Assembly (NCBI GenBank): GCA_000827325.1 | Contig: KN832872.1 | Location: forward strand, 1,550,001-1,614,000 | DNA: 64,000 nucleotides | Direction of reading: 5' to 3' | Origin: Oidiodendron maius Zn | Taxonomy: Eukaryota > Ascomycota > Leotiomycetes > Myxotrichaceae | Shown: piece by piece, positions 1 to 12,685 of the stretch | How positions within the stretch are numbered: position 1 is the first letter of the stretch | How the letters are laid out: each line of letters opens with the position of its first letter | The notes under the pieces: generated by a model | The model's input: only the letters and a program-made list of their open reading frames with translations | What the model was told of the DNA's origin: nothing | Databases searched by the model: none | Position numbers and translations under genes: made by a program

Positions 1-1712
1 TATCCTCCAGCTGCTCCATGAGACCGGCATCCAGCACTGCGCTGGGTTCCGAGAGGCTCTCGTCCTCGTCAAGGAAGTTCGCGGGGATCAAGTCACGCGT
101 GCCGAGTCCGTTATTCTGCCAGCTACCACCAGCGGTGCTGCCGACGACGAATCCAGGGAAAAGTCTTGGGATCTCCTCGCCTCGTTGTTGTCTGGCGACC
201 TCGACGTAGCTGAAGACTCCAAGCAGGACACCGTCGGCTTCTTGTAGGCACTTTTGATACGATTCCGCATTGTGCCAGTCGGCGGCGGCAATATGCGAGG
301 AGATCACGAGCTTGGAGAACTTGGACATCATGTCCCGGAAGTGGGGGTATAGGGCCTTGTTGGTTGATATGATGGAGGGCTGACCTGAGTGGTTGTCAGT
401 TGTGCCTGAACCGGCTGCAAGCAGCAGCCTCAGATGGTCCGAGATGTCTTCGGCCCGGCGCACATATTCCGATCTGTTATTCTCGTTGATGGCCTCCTTG
501 TACCGGTCGACGGCCCTCTTCATATTCGCCACGAGCCTGTTCCATGTAAGAGGCGCCGCCGATCCGTCATCAAAGAAGGTGCGGGAAACCACCGCTGACC
601 GCGGGGAGCCACCCAGGGGGGGGTTAGTGAAGGAGGTGGAAGAGGGGATGGAAGTCGGGCCTGCAGTATTAGAGAAGGTATCACCCCGCGGGCGCATGGG
701 CGACAGGCCATTGCCGATCGAATCCATTGACGTTGCAGGAGACGCTCCGTCTGAGATCATCGAGCGGCGCTGGGTGGGAATTAGCTAAAGCTAAAAATAA
801 AAATAAGAAGAAACGAGGACAAAAATTATAATAGGACCAAAAGCTTACAGCATATGGGTTCTGCGACATCAAGATGGACTCGCCATCTAGCTCCGAGGCA
901 GAGTTCCCGTCCGACTCCTCCGCCTCGTCTTGCATATAGCCCCGCGCCATCAGTTCCGTGGGCGGCCGCGTCTTCTCAGGTATATTAACATTCATGCGAT
1001 TTCGCGGCCCCGTCTCCGTAGGCGACGAGGGGGACTCTAATGGCAGTTCGGTACTGCTCTCGCCCGTCTCTGTGTTGAAGTAGAAGAGCCTCCCGTCCGA
1101 CGTGGCCTGCGGGATCCAGAAGTCGGCTCGGGTCCGTTCGCGGTGGCTCGCACCGTCATGTTGGTAAAGTGCGGCATCGCCCATATCCGACTCTGCCTCA
1201 TCCTCGTACTGATCGTCGTAGTCATCCTCATCCTCCTCGTCGGCGTCGTCATCCATCTCACGGCCGTTAGGGTCAAGGGGGTCGTCTGGGTTGGCGATGA
1301 CCTGGCAGTAGTTGCTGGGGAACCAGCCGCGGACGCCATTGATGACCCCATCCCACCAGCCGCTCTCGAGCTGCGTGATGACCTGAATGATATCGTTCTC
1401 GTGGAAGCTCAGCGACGTGCGGTCGTCGGCCTCGTAGTCGTAGAGGGCGCGGACGTACATGACGGGCTGCGGGAGTCCATTCATCTGCGGTGAGGCTCTG
1501 GATCGGGGGGAGCCGAGGGCGGTGGTCAGCGGGGTGAGGCTGGATTGACGGTTGGGGCGAGTGCGAGGGGAGGAGGAGGGCGAGGTGGAGGCAGAGGCAG
1601 ATGCGTGCCCGGGCTCGGCGATCTGACCTGGCGGGTTGCTGGCGTAGGAGGTGTAAGCTTGGGCGTTGTTCTGGTCAGGAAATATGCCGTTGCTGCGGAG
1701 TGTCATGAGCAT
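1..1712 (-). CDS. CDC25-type Ras guanine nucleotide exchange factor, N-terminal part (partial)
   Basis: The 5' part of a gene that leaves the window at base 1. Exon 1 is 1712-849 (288 codons, start ATG at 1712; a second ATG at 1706), followed by a 64-nt intron (848-785, GTAAGC donor) and an exon open from 784 to the edge. A Ser/Pro-rich head is followed by an SH3 domain at about residues 87-145 (ALYDYEADD, then WWDG, then GWFPSNY), a very acidic Asp/Glu stretch and a WW-like segment at about 190-226 (FWIPQATSDGRLFYFN). The order SH3, WW-like, then a helical region (MKRAVDRYKEAINENN) fits fungal Cdc25 RasGEFs, which load GTP on Ras at the plasma membrane in the cAMP/PKA pathway. The catalytic RasGEF domain would lie beyond the left edge and is not seen, so the family call rests on the N-terminal layout. 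Confidence 0.8.
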
Positions 1713-3036
1713 CGTGAGGAGTGAGGGCGGGCGAGGAGTGAGGCTGGAAGGGGAGCGGCGCGCAATCAGTCAGTCATCGCCCGAGCATGTAGATGTGCGT
1801 GTATGGTGGTGTTTGCGTGTCGTGTGGAGTTGGGTATGATTGACTACGACGAGTCCGAAATCGTCGTGGTCGGGGAGGCAGAGAGAGGCAGAGGCAAGAG
1901 GCGTCGAGAGAAGCGTCGTCGTCGCACGTCTGGCGGGCGGCACTCCGAGACGTCTGTGGCATGAGAGGGACCTGATGAGCGGCCCTGTGGGATTGTATCT
2001 TCGCCTTCTTTGTCTCTTCTTATTTTGCCCCCTTCTCTCCAATTTTTATTTTTTCCCCCCCTTGCTCTCCTGCTTCTCGCTCTGTCTCTTCTCTCAGGTT
2101 CTCAGGGTGGATCCGGGGATTGTCCTGGTGCCCAGTGCAGTGGCCGCACCCTGGCGAGGCCCGTGTGCGATTCTCGCCGCTCCAGCAGCACCGCGTGGGA
2201 AAAGAGAGCGTGGTCGGTGGTCCGTGGGCGGGAGGCGGTGGTGGCCGTAGTCGTCGTCGTCGACAAAAGCACAGCAGATCACGCCCGACAGCTGGAGGAG
2301 CAATCGAACAGTGGCGGTGGTGGAGGAAGGAGAACCGACGACGGTGGCATTCAGGAGGTCGGTGGGAGGGGTGGAAAGGGAAGTGTTTTGGGCCCCAAAA
2401 GTCAGTTTCAACCGGCCGATTGGAGATCGCTTGGTGGAGCGGGGAGAAAGGAAGGGAGAGGGCGAGAGAGAGGCTGGATCGGCAGTCGGGGGCTGAGGGT
2501 TGCCTGGGTATGGTTTAGTATGGGGATGGGATGGGATGCTGCTGGTGAGGGACGAGGGGAGGAAATGGCTCGGGGCCTGCTTTCTTCAGATCGCGCCTGG
2601 GGGAAATGGGGGATGAATAGCACCAACACCGAGTAGAGAACAAAGAAGGGTATGGTTATGGACAGAGAGGAGTGACGGAGAGATGAACAGCAGCTCTGTG
2701 TGCGTGGGGAGAGCGAGCGACGGGGGCGGAAGAAGGGAATCCAGCAGGAGATGGCGATCAATTGGCTGGGAGGCTTTCGGTCATGTGACTCTTGGGAAAA
2801 TACCCGCTACGGCCGGATAGGGACTAGTGCGGAGGGCGAGGATATCGCAAGGGGACTGACGGTTAGGGCCGCCGAAGGAAGTAACGGCGAGAGAAGGGCG
2901 TACAAAACGGCCTTCTCGTATTCGCCGCTCTTTTTGGGTAAATGCTTTTGGAGGATGCAGTATTCCTATATATTTGCATTCACTCATGTAATATTATATA
3001 TATCTATACATATTTATTTATTTGTATGTATTGATT

Positions 3037-3056
3037 GGTACGGTACGGTACAGTAC
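3037..3056 (+). repeat. Short GGTAC tandem repeat
   Basis: Three GGTAC units followed by AGTAC. Similar GTAC-rich strings recur elsewhere in the same spacer, for example near 7295-7315. Confidence 0.7.
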
Positions 3057-4972
3057 ACTGCATACGTCCACGCGCCTCGTTTTACAGTACCTATAAATAT
3101 ATTCGTCCTTCCACTCGCACCCTCTCGAGCCTTATAAGAATAGCACCCGTCTCCCTCCGACCCTCCCTACGACCCATCCCTACGAACCTCCTCTTCAGAT
3201 GCTCCCTCGGGCAGTTGGTGCCACTCGCGTGCCTCGCGTCGCACCGCACCAGCTTGTCAGCTCGTCAGGCTGCGAGGAGTAAAAATTCTTTGCCAGCGAA
3301 GGGAAGACGTAGAAAGCAATCCCCTGGCCGGTCCTCGAGCCCTTTCCCTCCACCGTTTCCTAAGGGAGACCAACAGTCTGGCATCTGACACCCTCTCAAC
3401 AAACTCCTCGAATCCCCAAATCCAGTCACGCACACTCCTTCTCTCTGGGGAACCCAGGCACACGATAAGGGATCTTATGCATGTCTCTCCTGTCAGCACA
3501 CACGGCAACAGACGGGATATCGTCATTCCACCCCTCGTCCTGTATCGCGCTTCGCATTTCCACAACGGGGCGCCACGGCGTTTTTCTGGCACGAGCGCAG
3601 CCAACCGAGGCTGGGGGCCTCGGAAAAGAAAAGAGAAATCTCTCGAACATCTGCACTGGCGGAAGAACTGGAAAACTGGAAACCCCTAGGAACACACACC
3701 TTGCGCTGCGTGGAGTCGGTCGATCGGGCTCCCAACACGCCGACTCACACTCGCGTGGAGAAAATCCAACAAAGTCGACGTCCAAAAAAAGACAACCAGA
3801 ATCCCGAAATGGAAAGAAAGATAGGGGGGAGTATGGGATATATTACTCCTGCTCTCAAATCTGGGGTTGCACACGCGACGAGCCCACCCACATCATCGGA
3901 CCGGTTATCAAACCTGTCAGAATTCCAAGAATCTGGAGAAGGGGGCGGTGGTATGCGCGTAGTCCCAAATGCGGAGGGACACGTACACACTACCAGACAC
4001 TTACCCCAGACGCCCCTCGTTAGACACATACATGCCCTGAGCCTATATTCACGCGTGCAGGAACAAAGTTCCGGGAAAGTAAACCTAATGAAGTTGTGAA
4101 TACAGCGAATAGAGGTCCAATGATTTCGCTTGGAAGGGCTGATAGGGAATATGCTCTTCTCTTCGATCCAGTTCCAGAGCTCGTATGGAAGATAAATTCA
4201 CGCCTACGTATTTCCCTTACCTTCCATACCTTCTGGGAGTCCTGGCCCCCCCCCCAGAAACCAGAGCTGGAATGGAATATTCCGCGGGGTATCCCCCGCC
4301 ATTTTGGTGCTTGTGCCTCCCCATCAGGAATATTTGTGTTTAAAACCCTCCGTACGTACTTCGTTGCCCGCCGAATCCCACCCAGCCATTGAAAAAGAAG
4401 GGCCTAGAAGACGATCTTTCCTCGCGCAAGGACAGGGCGTGAGGGGTCATCACGTGATAATTCCAATACTGCGGGGTTTCTCCTTGGTGGTGATTTTCAT
4501 TCTGCGTATTCCGTAAGAGGAGGGAAGAAAATGACGTGCAGCTCTGGACCTCGGGGCGGGTAACTGAACCGGCGGACGGAGGTTCGGAGTCCGGATGATC
4601 CGACAGCAGAGGAAAAGGGGTCAAGCATCGTGTGCACGGTACGGAAGGTGAGTGCCCAGTCCCAGGTGGCTGTGCCCCATTATCTGCAACGCGCAGGCAA
4701 CCAACGGACCGATGGTCCTCGGCAGGTAGGTCGCAACTTGACATTTAGACGAGGGGGGAAGTGAGGGGAGCAGTACGAGAGCATGAAAGGAGGAAAGAGT
4801 CTGAGCGAGTTGTTTCCTCTCCTCGGGAGGACGAGAATGGAGGAGGGTACACTTGTTTTCGTGCCGGGAATGACTCCCCTCCTCAGGCAGTCCAGATATG
4901 AGGACGCATGTGAAACTGGGACCCTATTTGCATGAGAGCTTCAGCTGCCTTGCTTGCTATGCCCGTGGCTAT

Positions 4973-5005
4973 CTTCCTCCCTCCCTTCCTCCCTTCCTCC
5001 CTCCC
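4973..5005 (+). repeat. CCTT/CCCT pyrimidine microsatellite
   Basis: A run of imperfect CTTCCTCC and CCCTTCCTCC units, all pyrimidine on the + strand, inside the long spacer. It may only be low-complexity sequence; pure polypyrimidine tracts are also common in fungal promoters. Confidence 0.7.
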
Positions 5006-8000
5006 GTGCGTGGCACCGTCTAACGAACCCACCCGTCCGTCCTTGCCACGAGTGAGTGGGTGTGGGTGTAGGGGAGATTGCAGCGTGGAAGGGTTAGCAG
5101 AGCTGCCCTTTTGGACAGTGGTGCGCAGCAATGCTGTTCTTCACGTTTTTACCCCCCGGGGTACGACCACGTGTAGCTCCGCGGAGGTTTACTTTGCTAT
5201 TCCTATCTACTGTCTGTGCCCCTCATCTCCCGTGCGAGGCGTGGGGTTTTTTTGTTTTGTTTGCGTGGGGTGTGCAGCGAGCCATCTTTATCTTACTTGG
5301 GATATCGACCTTCTCGATTGATGATGGTTCCGTATCTCACGTGAGGATCAGGTGGCAGAACCTTCCGCATAAACTTACATCCAGAAGGGTACCATACCTC
5401 GAGTCGGTGTAGGTCGGTGGTGTAGATACCGAGGGACAGCAATGCGGTGAGCGTTTCTCTCGTACCTTGCATACGGATGAGCCTCCTCCATCCTCCCCTC
5501 TGGTGCGTTGCGGTGTATTGAACGCTGCACAGGATCCCCATGTATTCTGTCCTAATTGAGGGATGCTAGATCGCCCGCTATGCATCGCTGGGTCAGAGGT
5601 ACCGAAACAGTGGAAGTGACCTGTCTTATTCTCCATCGCTGCTATCTCACCTGCCGCGCGAATCATGAATGGTACCTGGTACTTGGGACTGTACCAACCA
5701 TCTGAACCTAGCGCACAGAAAAATTATCTCACGATCTTACACCTCGAACCCCTTCATACGCATGGCCCGGATCTCCACTGCGCACGCTCGTTCAGCTCCG
5801 CGTCCTGGGTCCTGCGCTCGCGGAAGACGGAAACCACGTACACTTGCCAGGAGTGTGGTCCCAGAGGAGTGTCTCCCGGAAATCCCTCGGACCCATGAAG
5901 CGCGCATCGATTGGGCCTCGTGCCCTCCGGCCGGGCGAGGCGGATACCACATCCTAGATCCCCTGGACTTGCGCGACGGCGATCGGATGGAATGGGATGG
6001 GACGGTCTGGTACTGTGTCAGTGCTTTGCGCGAGCCTGCGAGCCACTGCCAATGTCTCAGCTGGCGCCAAGACGTTATGACTCGTGGCAGAGAGGAGACG
6101 TGCGCGGCAAGATACGAATGTATTTCCTTTCGTTCATCTCCCCTTGGTGATACCGTCGGAGGGGTAGTGGAAGGGGGTTGGAAATGGTTGTTGCTTGGCG
6201 ACAAATCTTTAATGAGTGGAGGCGTCATCAGGGGCAGTCTTTTTAGAGGACTTGTACTGCAGGTACGAAAGTACAGGCGGACGTACCTTTTCGCAACCTG
6301 TACTCTCTCTCAGCCCACCAACGTGTACCTCGTAGGCTAAGCTGATGGGTGCTTACTTTACTGTGCTCCATTCCCTCCCTTCCGCCGTCGCGGGACGGAC
6401 CACCCCGTGTGAAAATCTTTCACTTCCTAACTTGAGTCCCTAGCCGCCCTTCTTTGCAGGGCATCCATTCTCGCCGTCAAACCTCCTTGCTTCCTCATTA
6501 CGGCACTGGGCAAGGGGGCGGGCCAGGGGCGTTTTACAACGGCGTCGGGGAAGGCCTTCCTAGCCTCCTGCTAAGTCCCAAGGGAGGGGCTTCTTCCAGG
6601 CCACTTCCACGCTGTTTGTACAGTAGTCGCATTGGAAACATGGCAGGCGCCATGGGTCGGGCGGGCAGGGTCCATGCTATTGCTATACTATTTGCTTGTA
6701 ATCATGCGAGTCTGTAAGTAATTGTCTGTATCCAAATGTTTGTCATGTCTGCAATGTCTGTAATCCGAGAGTGCGGCGATAGGTCCACAGAACGGGAGCG
6801 GCGATAAAATCACGATAGGCCTCAGGGCGATAGGTGATCTCTCTCTCTCTGGAGGACCTGAAGAAGCATTATTTGGATGCAACGCCGACCTCTCGCGTCG
6901 CTGGCAGCCAATGGAGGCGCCACAAATGCTGGTTAAATGTGTCGAATGAGGACGTTATAGCACAGGGTCAGCAAAAGCAGCGAGCTGTCCGTTTCGGAGC
7001 CGGGACGAGGGGGGAGTGGGCGAGGCTGGTTGGCACTGTGGCCTTTTGAGAGACCGCGACTCACGAGCGTACCATCGAAGCTCTTAGCCCTTCGTTGCTC
7101 TTGAGCGCAATTATAGGGTGGCCACCAACCATCAACAGACATCGTCGCCATCAACAGGCAACACCCGCACGCGTCAGGAACTACGTCTCTCAGCCAAGAG
7201 AACTGGATGGCAGAGCTACAAGTACCTCCATCGGGCCACTGGCCCCCGCTTTTCACATGACGACGGAGGGGCTGGAAGGGATTCTGCTCCGTTCTTCGTA
7301 CTCCGTACAGTACAGAGAGAAAGAGTGAGAGGCGTCCGCTGCTGGAGTTCATCCCACTGTGAGAGGCGCACCTCGGGAGCGGGAGGAGGGGCCGCGCAGA
7401 GTCGCAGCAACGCGAGTGAGCAAAGGAGGGGGCGAAAATGAGTTGAGGCCAACATTCCACAATGGTTCCTGAGGGACACGTACTGTTCGTACCACGAGCA
7501 AACGGCAGCCATTCGCGGGGGCTGAGGGGGTCGAAGGAGCGAGCGACGGTCAGCACCAGCGGGCGCTGGACGCGGGTGCCGTGGTGCGCTGTCATCCACA
7601 GCCTCACGCCGGCTGTGCGTTCGTATCAGCGCGCGCGGTCCGCGACGGGGCTATCCTACCTGGAATGTTTGGATCGCGTTGCAGAGGGCTGCATGAGGAG
7701 GGGCGATGGTGGTGGTCTTGGTCGTGCGGTGGTCGTGGTGATGGTGAGTGCAGTAGTAGTACCATCGTCGGGTCGCCCATGGTGATCTGTATTGTGACGG
7801 TAATTGTGACCTGTTCTGCGTAATTTGTGACCGTCGTTGCGCTGCCGAGATACGCGGTACCCGGTAAAACTGGCGATAAAATGTGACCTGAATACCTGAA
7901 TATACCTCCTCCCCTCGCAGTGTCAATTATGCGTATTCTGCGGACGATTTTAGTTATATGAGCGAGGGGTTCCCGGGTAGTAAATCTCCCATTTGGGGGC

Positions 8001-8782
8001 TAGTGCAGCTCGCCGCTCTAGCCATCATCCTCCCCGCCCTCGTCGCCCATTCCGGTCCCCCTGCAGCCGAGTCCCACGCAAATCTCTGAGGGAGAGACAG
8101 GCGGATGAGAGACAGACTCCCACACACACTCCCACAACACAACGAAGAGACGACTGAACCCCCCCTCCGTCCCGCGCCCCCCATTCTCACCAGTCCCTCC
8201 AACTCCTCCTCCCTCCTTTTCTACTTTTCCTTCCTCCATCACCCCTCACCCCCCCATCACCACCCATCTGCACTGCAAAAAGGATACTATCTCATAATCA
8301 CCTCGGCCAGCGACTTCTTCCTACCACGACTCTCTTTCTACTCGGTCTCTTTCTCTGTCTCTCTTCTCGTCTCCTTTCTTCTCACCTGCTTCCATCCAGC
8401 ATCCTTCTCTCAGCTCCCATCCGTCCTCATTCCAACCACCCCCCTCCCACGCCTCCGCCCTCACCTCAGCGACGTCCCATTCCGCTGATCCGCCTCCTCT
8501 CCTCCGCCCTCTCTGTCGACACGCGACTGCGACGTTCGTGGTTCTTTCTCGTTCGCCCCGACGAGAAACCTCCTTCCGATCGCCATCGCGCAAATCTGGC
8601 GCCGCCCGCCCCTATCCCCTCCCTCCCATCGATGCCCAGCAGACACCGCCAACAAATGCACCCGACGTCGCCCAGAACATCCATCGCACTTTAAGTCCCA
8701 CGCCCACGCTCGCGAGCCAGACGATTTCAACCATCGCTCTGTGTCTAGGACAGTCCCATAGGTTGCTACAACTGTTGTCAAC

Positions 8783-11370
8783 ATGCCCGCCAGCGTCTCT
8801 GTCCTGCCCAACGCCGCCGCGTCGGGCGTCCGCAAGTCCTCCCTCGCGCCCGAGAAGAAGTACAAGTGCCAGTTCTGCAATCGTGCCTTCAGCAGGAGTG
8901 AGCATCGGAGTCGCCATGAGAGATCTCGTAAGTTATTCATGTTGTCGTCGTCGCCTCTTCTCCTCCCAGCTCGCGTGCCTACCCCCTCCCTCGCCCTCGC
9001 TTGAACGGAAAAAATCCCTCTTTGAGATCAGAAGCGGCTAACCATTCCATCGCAGATACCAAGGAGCGCCCTTTCAAGTGCATGAAGTGTAGAAGTACCT
9101 TCGTGCGACGCGATCTACTGCTACGACACGACCGCACTGTTCACGCCAAAGATGGCGGCATCCCCCTCCACAGCGATGTGAAACGACGCGCTGGTCCAAA
9201 GACCTCTGCCCTGGCCGGCCCCTCCAAGACGGCCATCGCAGCTATCGACCCCTCCGCCCTGGAGCAGATCGAGGCCAGCAGCGACGGCATGGTTGATCTC
9301 GAGACGGCCGCGATGCTGATGACCGACTTGCACCACAAGGCCACTGCTGCCATGCGCAACGCCGGCGTCGGCCCCTACGAGAACAGACCCGGAATGGCAT
9401 TCGCGCAGGGCGCCGCGCTCCTCGAGCCCTCCGTCACCTACCCCTCGGGCGCTGTCTCGCTGCCCCAGGTACAGTGGGACCAGTTCATGCCGCAGTCAGT
9501 CTCGGAGCCCAAGTCGCACTCCATCACATCGGCCACCTCGGGCTCGCAGGAATCCCAAGCCTCCTTCTCCACAGGCCTGTCCACCCCGCAACCGCACCCC
9601 CACCAGCTGCCCCCGATCAAGCACCTATCGTCAATGACCTCCATGCCTAACACGGAGAGCGCCACGCCCATGCAGCAGTCCCCGGCCCAGGGCCTTCGTC
9701 CGGTCTCACCGTCGTCCCACGCGTCGCTGAAGCCCCCCCAGGTCATTAGCGATGAAGATCGTAACTTGATTCTCGACAACATTAGACGCCACGACAGCGA
9801 GCGAGCGATCCCCGATGGCTTCCGCCTGCCCGGTTTAGCGTCTCTGAACAGGTACCTTTCGACGTACTTCAGCCTGTTCCACCACCACCTGCCCTTCCTG
9901 CACCCGTCTTCGTTCAAACCAACGCAGGTCTCGCCGCCGCTGCTCCTCGCCGTCCTGTCAATCGGGGCTTTGTACGCCTTCGACCAAGACCAGGCATACA
10001 TGCTGCACATTGGCTCCAAGGTGCTGGTGAACCAGTTCTTGCAGAACAAGGAGAATTTCAGTTCGCGCAAGTGTCCTCTGTGGACTATGCAGAGTTCGCT
10101 GTTGAACATGGTCTTCGCTAGCTGGAGCGGCGACCCCAAGGGCCTGGAATGGGCCTGCTCAATAAAGAGCCTGCTCGCCAACATGGTGGCAGGCAACCGG
10201 TATGAGCTGAAGTTGCGAACCGAGGCTCGTGGAGACAATCAACCCACCCGCGCAGAGTGGGTTGAGGACGAGGGTTGCCGGCGCACGTACTACGCCGTGT
10301 ACATCTTCTTCGGCCTGTTGACGCTGACCTTCAACCACACCCCGGCCATTAGCTTCAACGAGTTCGAGGACCTTCAACTGCCGTCCACCGAGGCCATGTG
10401 GAACCTAGATGTCGTCGACGAGGCCACCTGGAGCGAGCATCTCAAGGCATCCAAGACCGTCTCCTTTATGGAAGCCCATGACAACCTCTTCCAAGGCGAA
10501 CCCCTCCGGTACAGCGCGTTTGCCACCCGTGCCATGATCAACGCCCTCTTCCTCGAGGTATGGTACCACAAACGCAGCCCAGAGGCCCTTCAGGACGTCG
10601 TTACGGAGTACAAGCTCCGCCTTGCATTGGAGACCTGGGAGAAATCTTTGGACCTCTGTGAGCCGGAGGCCGTTGCCATTCCTCTCAGCACCCCGCACAA
10701 GGGCCATCCCTTAATCTTCAATGCTATGGCCATGTTCCGCAATGCCCGGGCACGTCTCGAGGTCGACCTCAAGTCGATCCAAGAGGCCCTAAGGTATCAT
10801 GACTCCTTCGAGGTCGCCGCAGCCATGTCAAACGCGAGGGACAAGGTCAAGCGCTCTAGCGAGATGATCAAGGTTATCCAGGAGTGCTACAACTGTTTCG
10901 AGACTGCGGCCTTGCAGGGCATCCGCTGGGTAGCCCGGACTTCCGCCACCAACTGGAGTGTCGAGCACCCGCTTTGCGGCCTAGACCTGATGGTCATCCT
11001 CAGCCTGTGGCTCTACCGTCTGGAACACGACGAGGAACTACCAACCGAGGAGGAGCAGGCCATGTATAATAAAGTTCAGAGCCTCTTTGAGCAAGAATCT
11101 GCTGGTGCATACGACTCCAGGATCAGCGCCACTGTCGCGCGTCTCTGGGGTAGTATGCTTGACGAAGTTGTTGTGTGGGGGTAAGTCGGTTCGAATATTC
11201 CCCTAAAACTAGTGCTAACGTCTTGTAGTATCACCAAACTCATGGGTGACTCCTTCCGGCACCATGCCCAAGCCCTCGTAGGCTACGAGGACGATATTGA
11301 GATCTCCGACGTGTCAACGCCTTCGATGATCTCCCAGGGTGCCGACGACAATGAAGACAGCGTGTACTAA
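8783..11370 (+). CDS. C2H2 zinc-finger transcription factor with fungal-specific regulatory domain
   Basis: Three exons: 8783-8927, 9056-11180 and 11229-11370, giving 803 aa. Intron 1 (GTAAGT...GCAG) splits the codon of His49, the last zinc ligand of finger 1; intron 2 has a GCTAAC branch site. Finger 1 uses C29, C32, H45 and H49; finger 2 uses C57, C60, H73 and H78, joined by the linker HTKERPF. A Ser/Pro/Gln-rich segment follows, then a fungal_trans (PF04082-like) region at about residues 270-530 (LSTYFSLFHHHLPFLHP). Two N-terminal fingers plus this domain is the layout of Adr1/Klf1-type fungal regulators, which act in the nucleus on carbon-source or stationary-phase genes. The target genes cannot be read from sequence. 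The long CT-rich leader suggests complex regulation. Confidence 0.9.
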
Positions 11371-12685
11371 GACCGAAAATTCCTAATGATTCCCATGATT
11401 TCCTTTGTCACTCTCCTTGAAACTAGACTATTTCTCGATATCCGTCTCATCTCCAATCCGGTCGTCTACTAATGGGCCGGATTTATCTCTTTTGTCATTC
11501 TTGCATATAGCGCTATCTCTTGCTTTATTTTTTGCCTTTTTTCTTTGTTACAGGCATCTCCTTCGGAGGTCACGGGCAACAATACGGGGCTGGCTTGGTC
11601 GGGCATACTGGGCACTCTTCATCTCGGAACATTGAATCTCATCTCGACGCGCGCACACCTAATCTCTACTATACACACATCAGCTTGGCTGGCCCACTTG
11701 TGTTGTTTCTGCCCTGTCCTTTTAACCATGCATTTTTAACATTATTAATCCTGTTTTTTTCTTTTCTTGCTTTCCCTAACTCTACTCAGATACCTTGTTC
11801 GATATACAAATCTGCCATCTTGCCTCTGCTTTCTGATCTGTCCACACTATCTGGCCGCCTGCGCTGAGCTTGCATTTTGGTCGTATCTGTCCTTTGGCTT
11901 GTATACGCGAGGAAATGTGGATCTGTTATTCGCGCGCTCTTTGAAATTTTCAATTTGATACTTTTGGGACTTGGACTCGGGTCTAGAGATGGCGGCGGGG
12001 GCAAAGCGAGGAGGCGCGGGATATATATGCACCTTGGCTCTATGCAGCCCTCGGGGGTCGCATTTTAACTAGGCGTGTTGTTCGTGGATCTCATTTTCGC
12101 GTGTATAGATAATCTGTATCTCACAGTTTTTAGTCAATAAGTCTGCATATCAGTCAATGATTATACGTTATTAAATATCTTTACCACAGCACTTTGATGT
12201 GTGAGAAGGTGATGTCTCCCTTTAGGCATGTTGGCTCTAAAGGGGAGCATGGTTTATCGGCGAAAAATTCTCCTCCTGCCTCATCCACACACGCCGGCGA
12301 AGGGGATGTAATTTTTATGATATAGGGATGCTTCGGGACATTGGCACCGGATCACATTTTATCTTCGCTGCCGTTGAGATTGTTCGGTGTATGTACTATG
12401 CATTTCCATGCATCACATCAGGCTATCCAGCACATAAATTTCCTGGAATATTTCCAAGAATCTAAGTCTCCTTTTGGCAGGTTTGTTCAATTGCATGTCT
12501 AGAGATCGCAGTTGGCATATATGCAAGAACGGTGGTTCTGAAGCTTCCAAGTATAATCCACATCACTCTCTGCGTAATACATAAATGCCAGAGATATTCT
12601 TGATTAATATATTCAAATGCTAGGTTGATATAGTTCAGTGGCAGAAGTACTACAACTTGACTATTCTGCCCTTTGCTTAGACAAT
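11371..12685. other. Intergenic region, no gene seen
   Basis: T-rich 3' flank of the C2H2 gene followed by AT-rich DNA. Short open frames show no coding character. It lies between the 3' ends of convergent genes, so it should hold two terminators, but no specific signal stands out. Confidence 0.5.

Larger units (their letters stand above)
1713..8782. other. Long gene-free spacer between two divergent regulatory genes
   Basis: About 7 kb with no coding region I can support. Open frames occur on both strands but overlap each other, look compositionally biased and resemble no family. Bases 2000-2760 are purine-rich on the + strand, so they would be a CT-rich leader for the RasGEF gene on the minus strand. 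Bases 8100-8780 are CT-rich on the + strand, as expected for a long 5' leader of the C2H2 gene. Simple repeats include GGTAC units (3037-3056), a C10 run (4246-4255) and a CCTT/CCCT tract (4973-5005). Long upstream regulatory DNA or noncoding transcripts would explain the stretch, but nothing here proves either. Confidence 0.6.

Noticed and set aside
5669-6340. A 223-codon open frame in the 7-kb spacer
   Set aside because: It has no recognisable domain, Arg/Ser/Pro-skewed composition, and an equally open frame runs antisense to it (5737-6228), as expected of GC-rich noncoding DNA.
6933-7607. A 224-codon minus strand frame in the spacer
   Set aside because: Overlaps other open frames on the opposite strand, no family resemblance, Cys/Ser/Arg-rich random-looking sequence.
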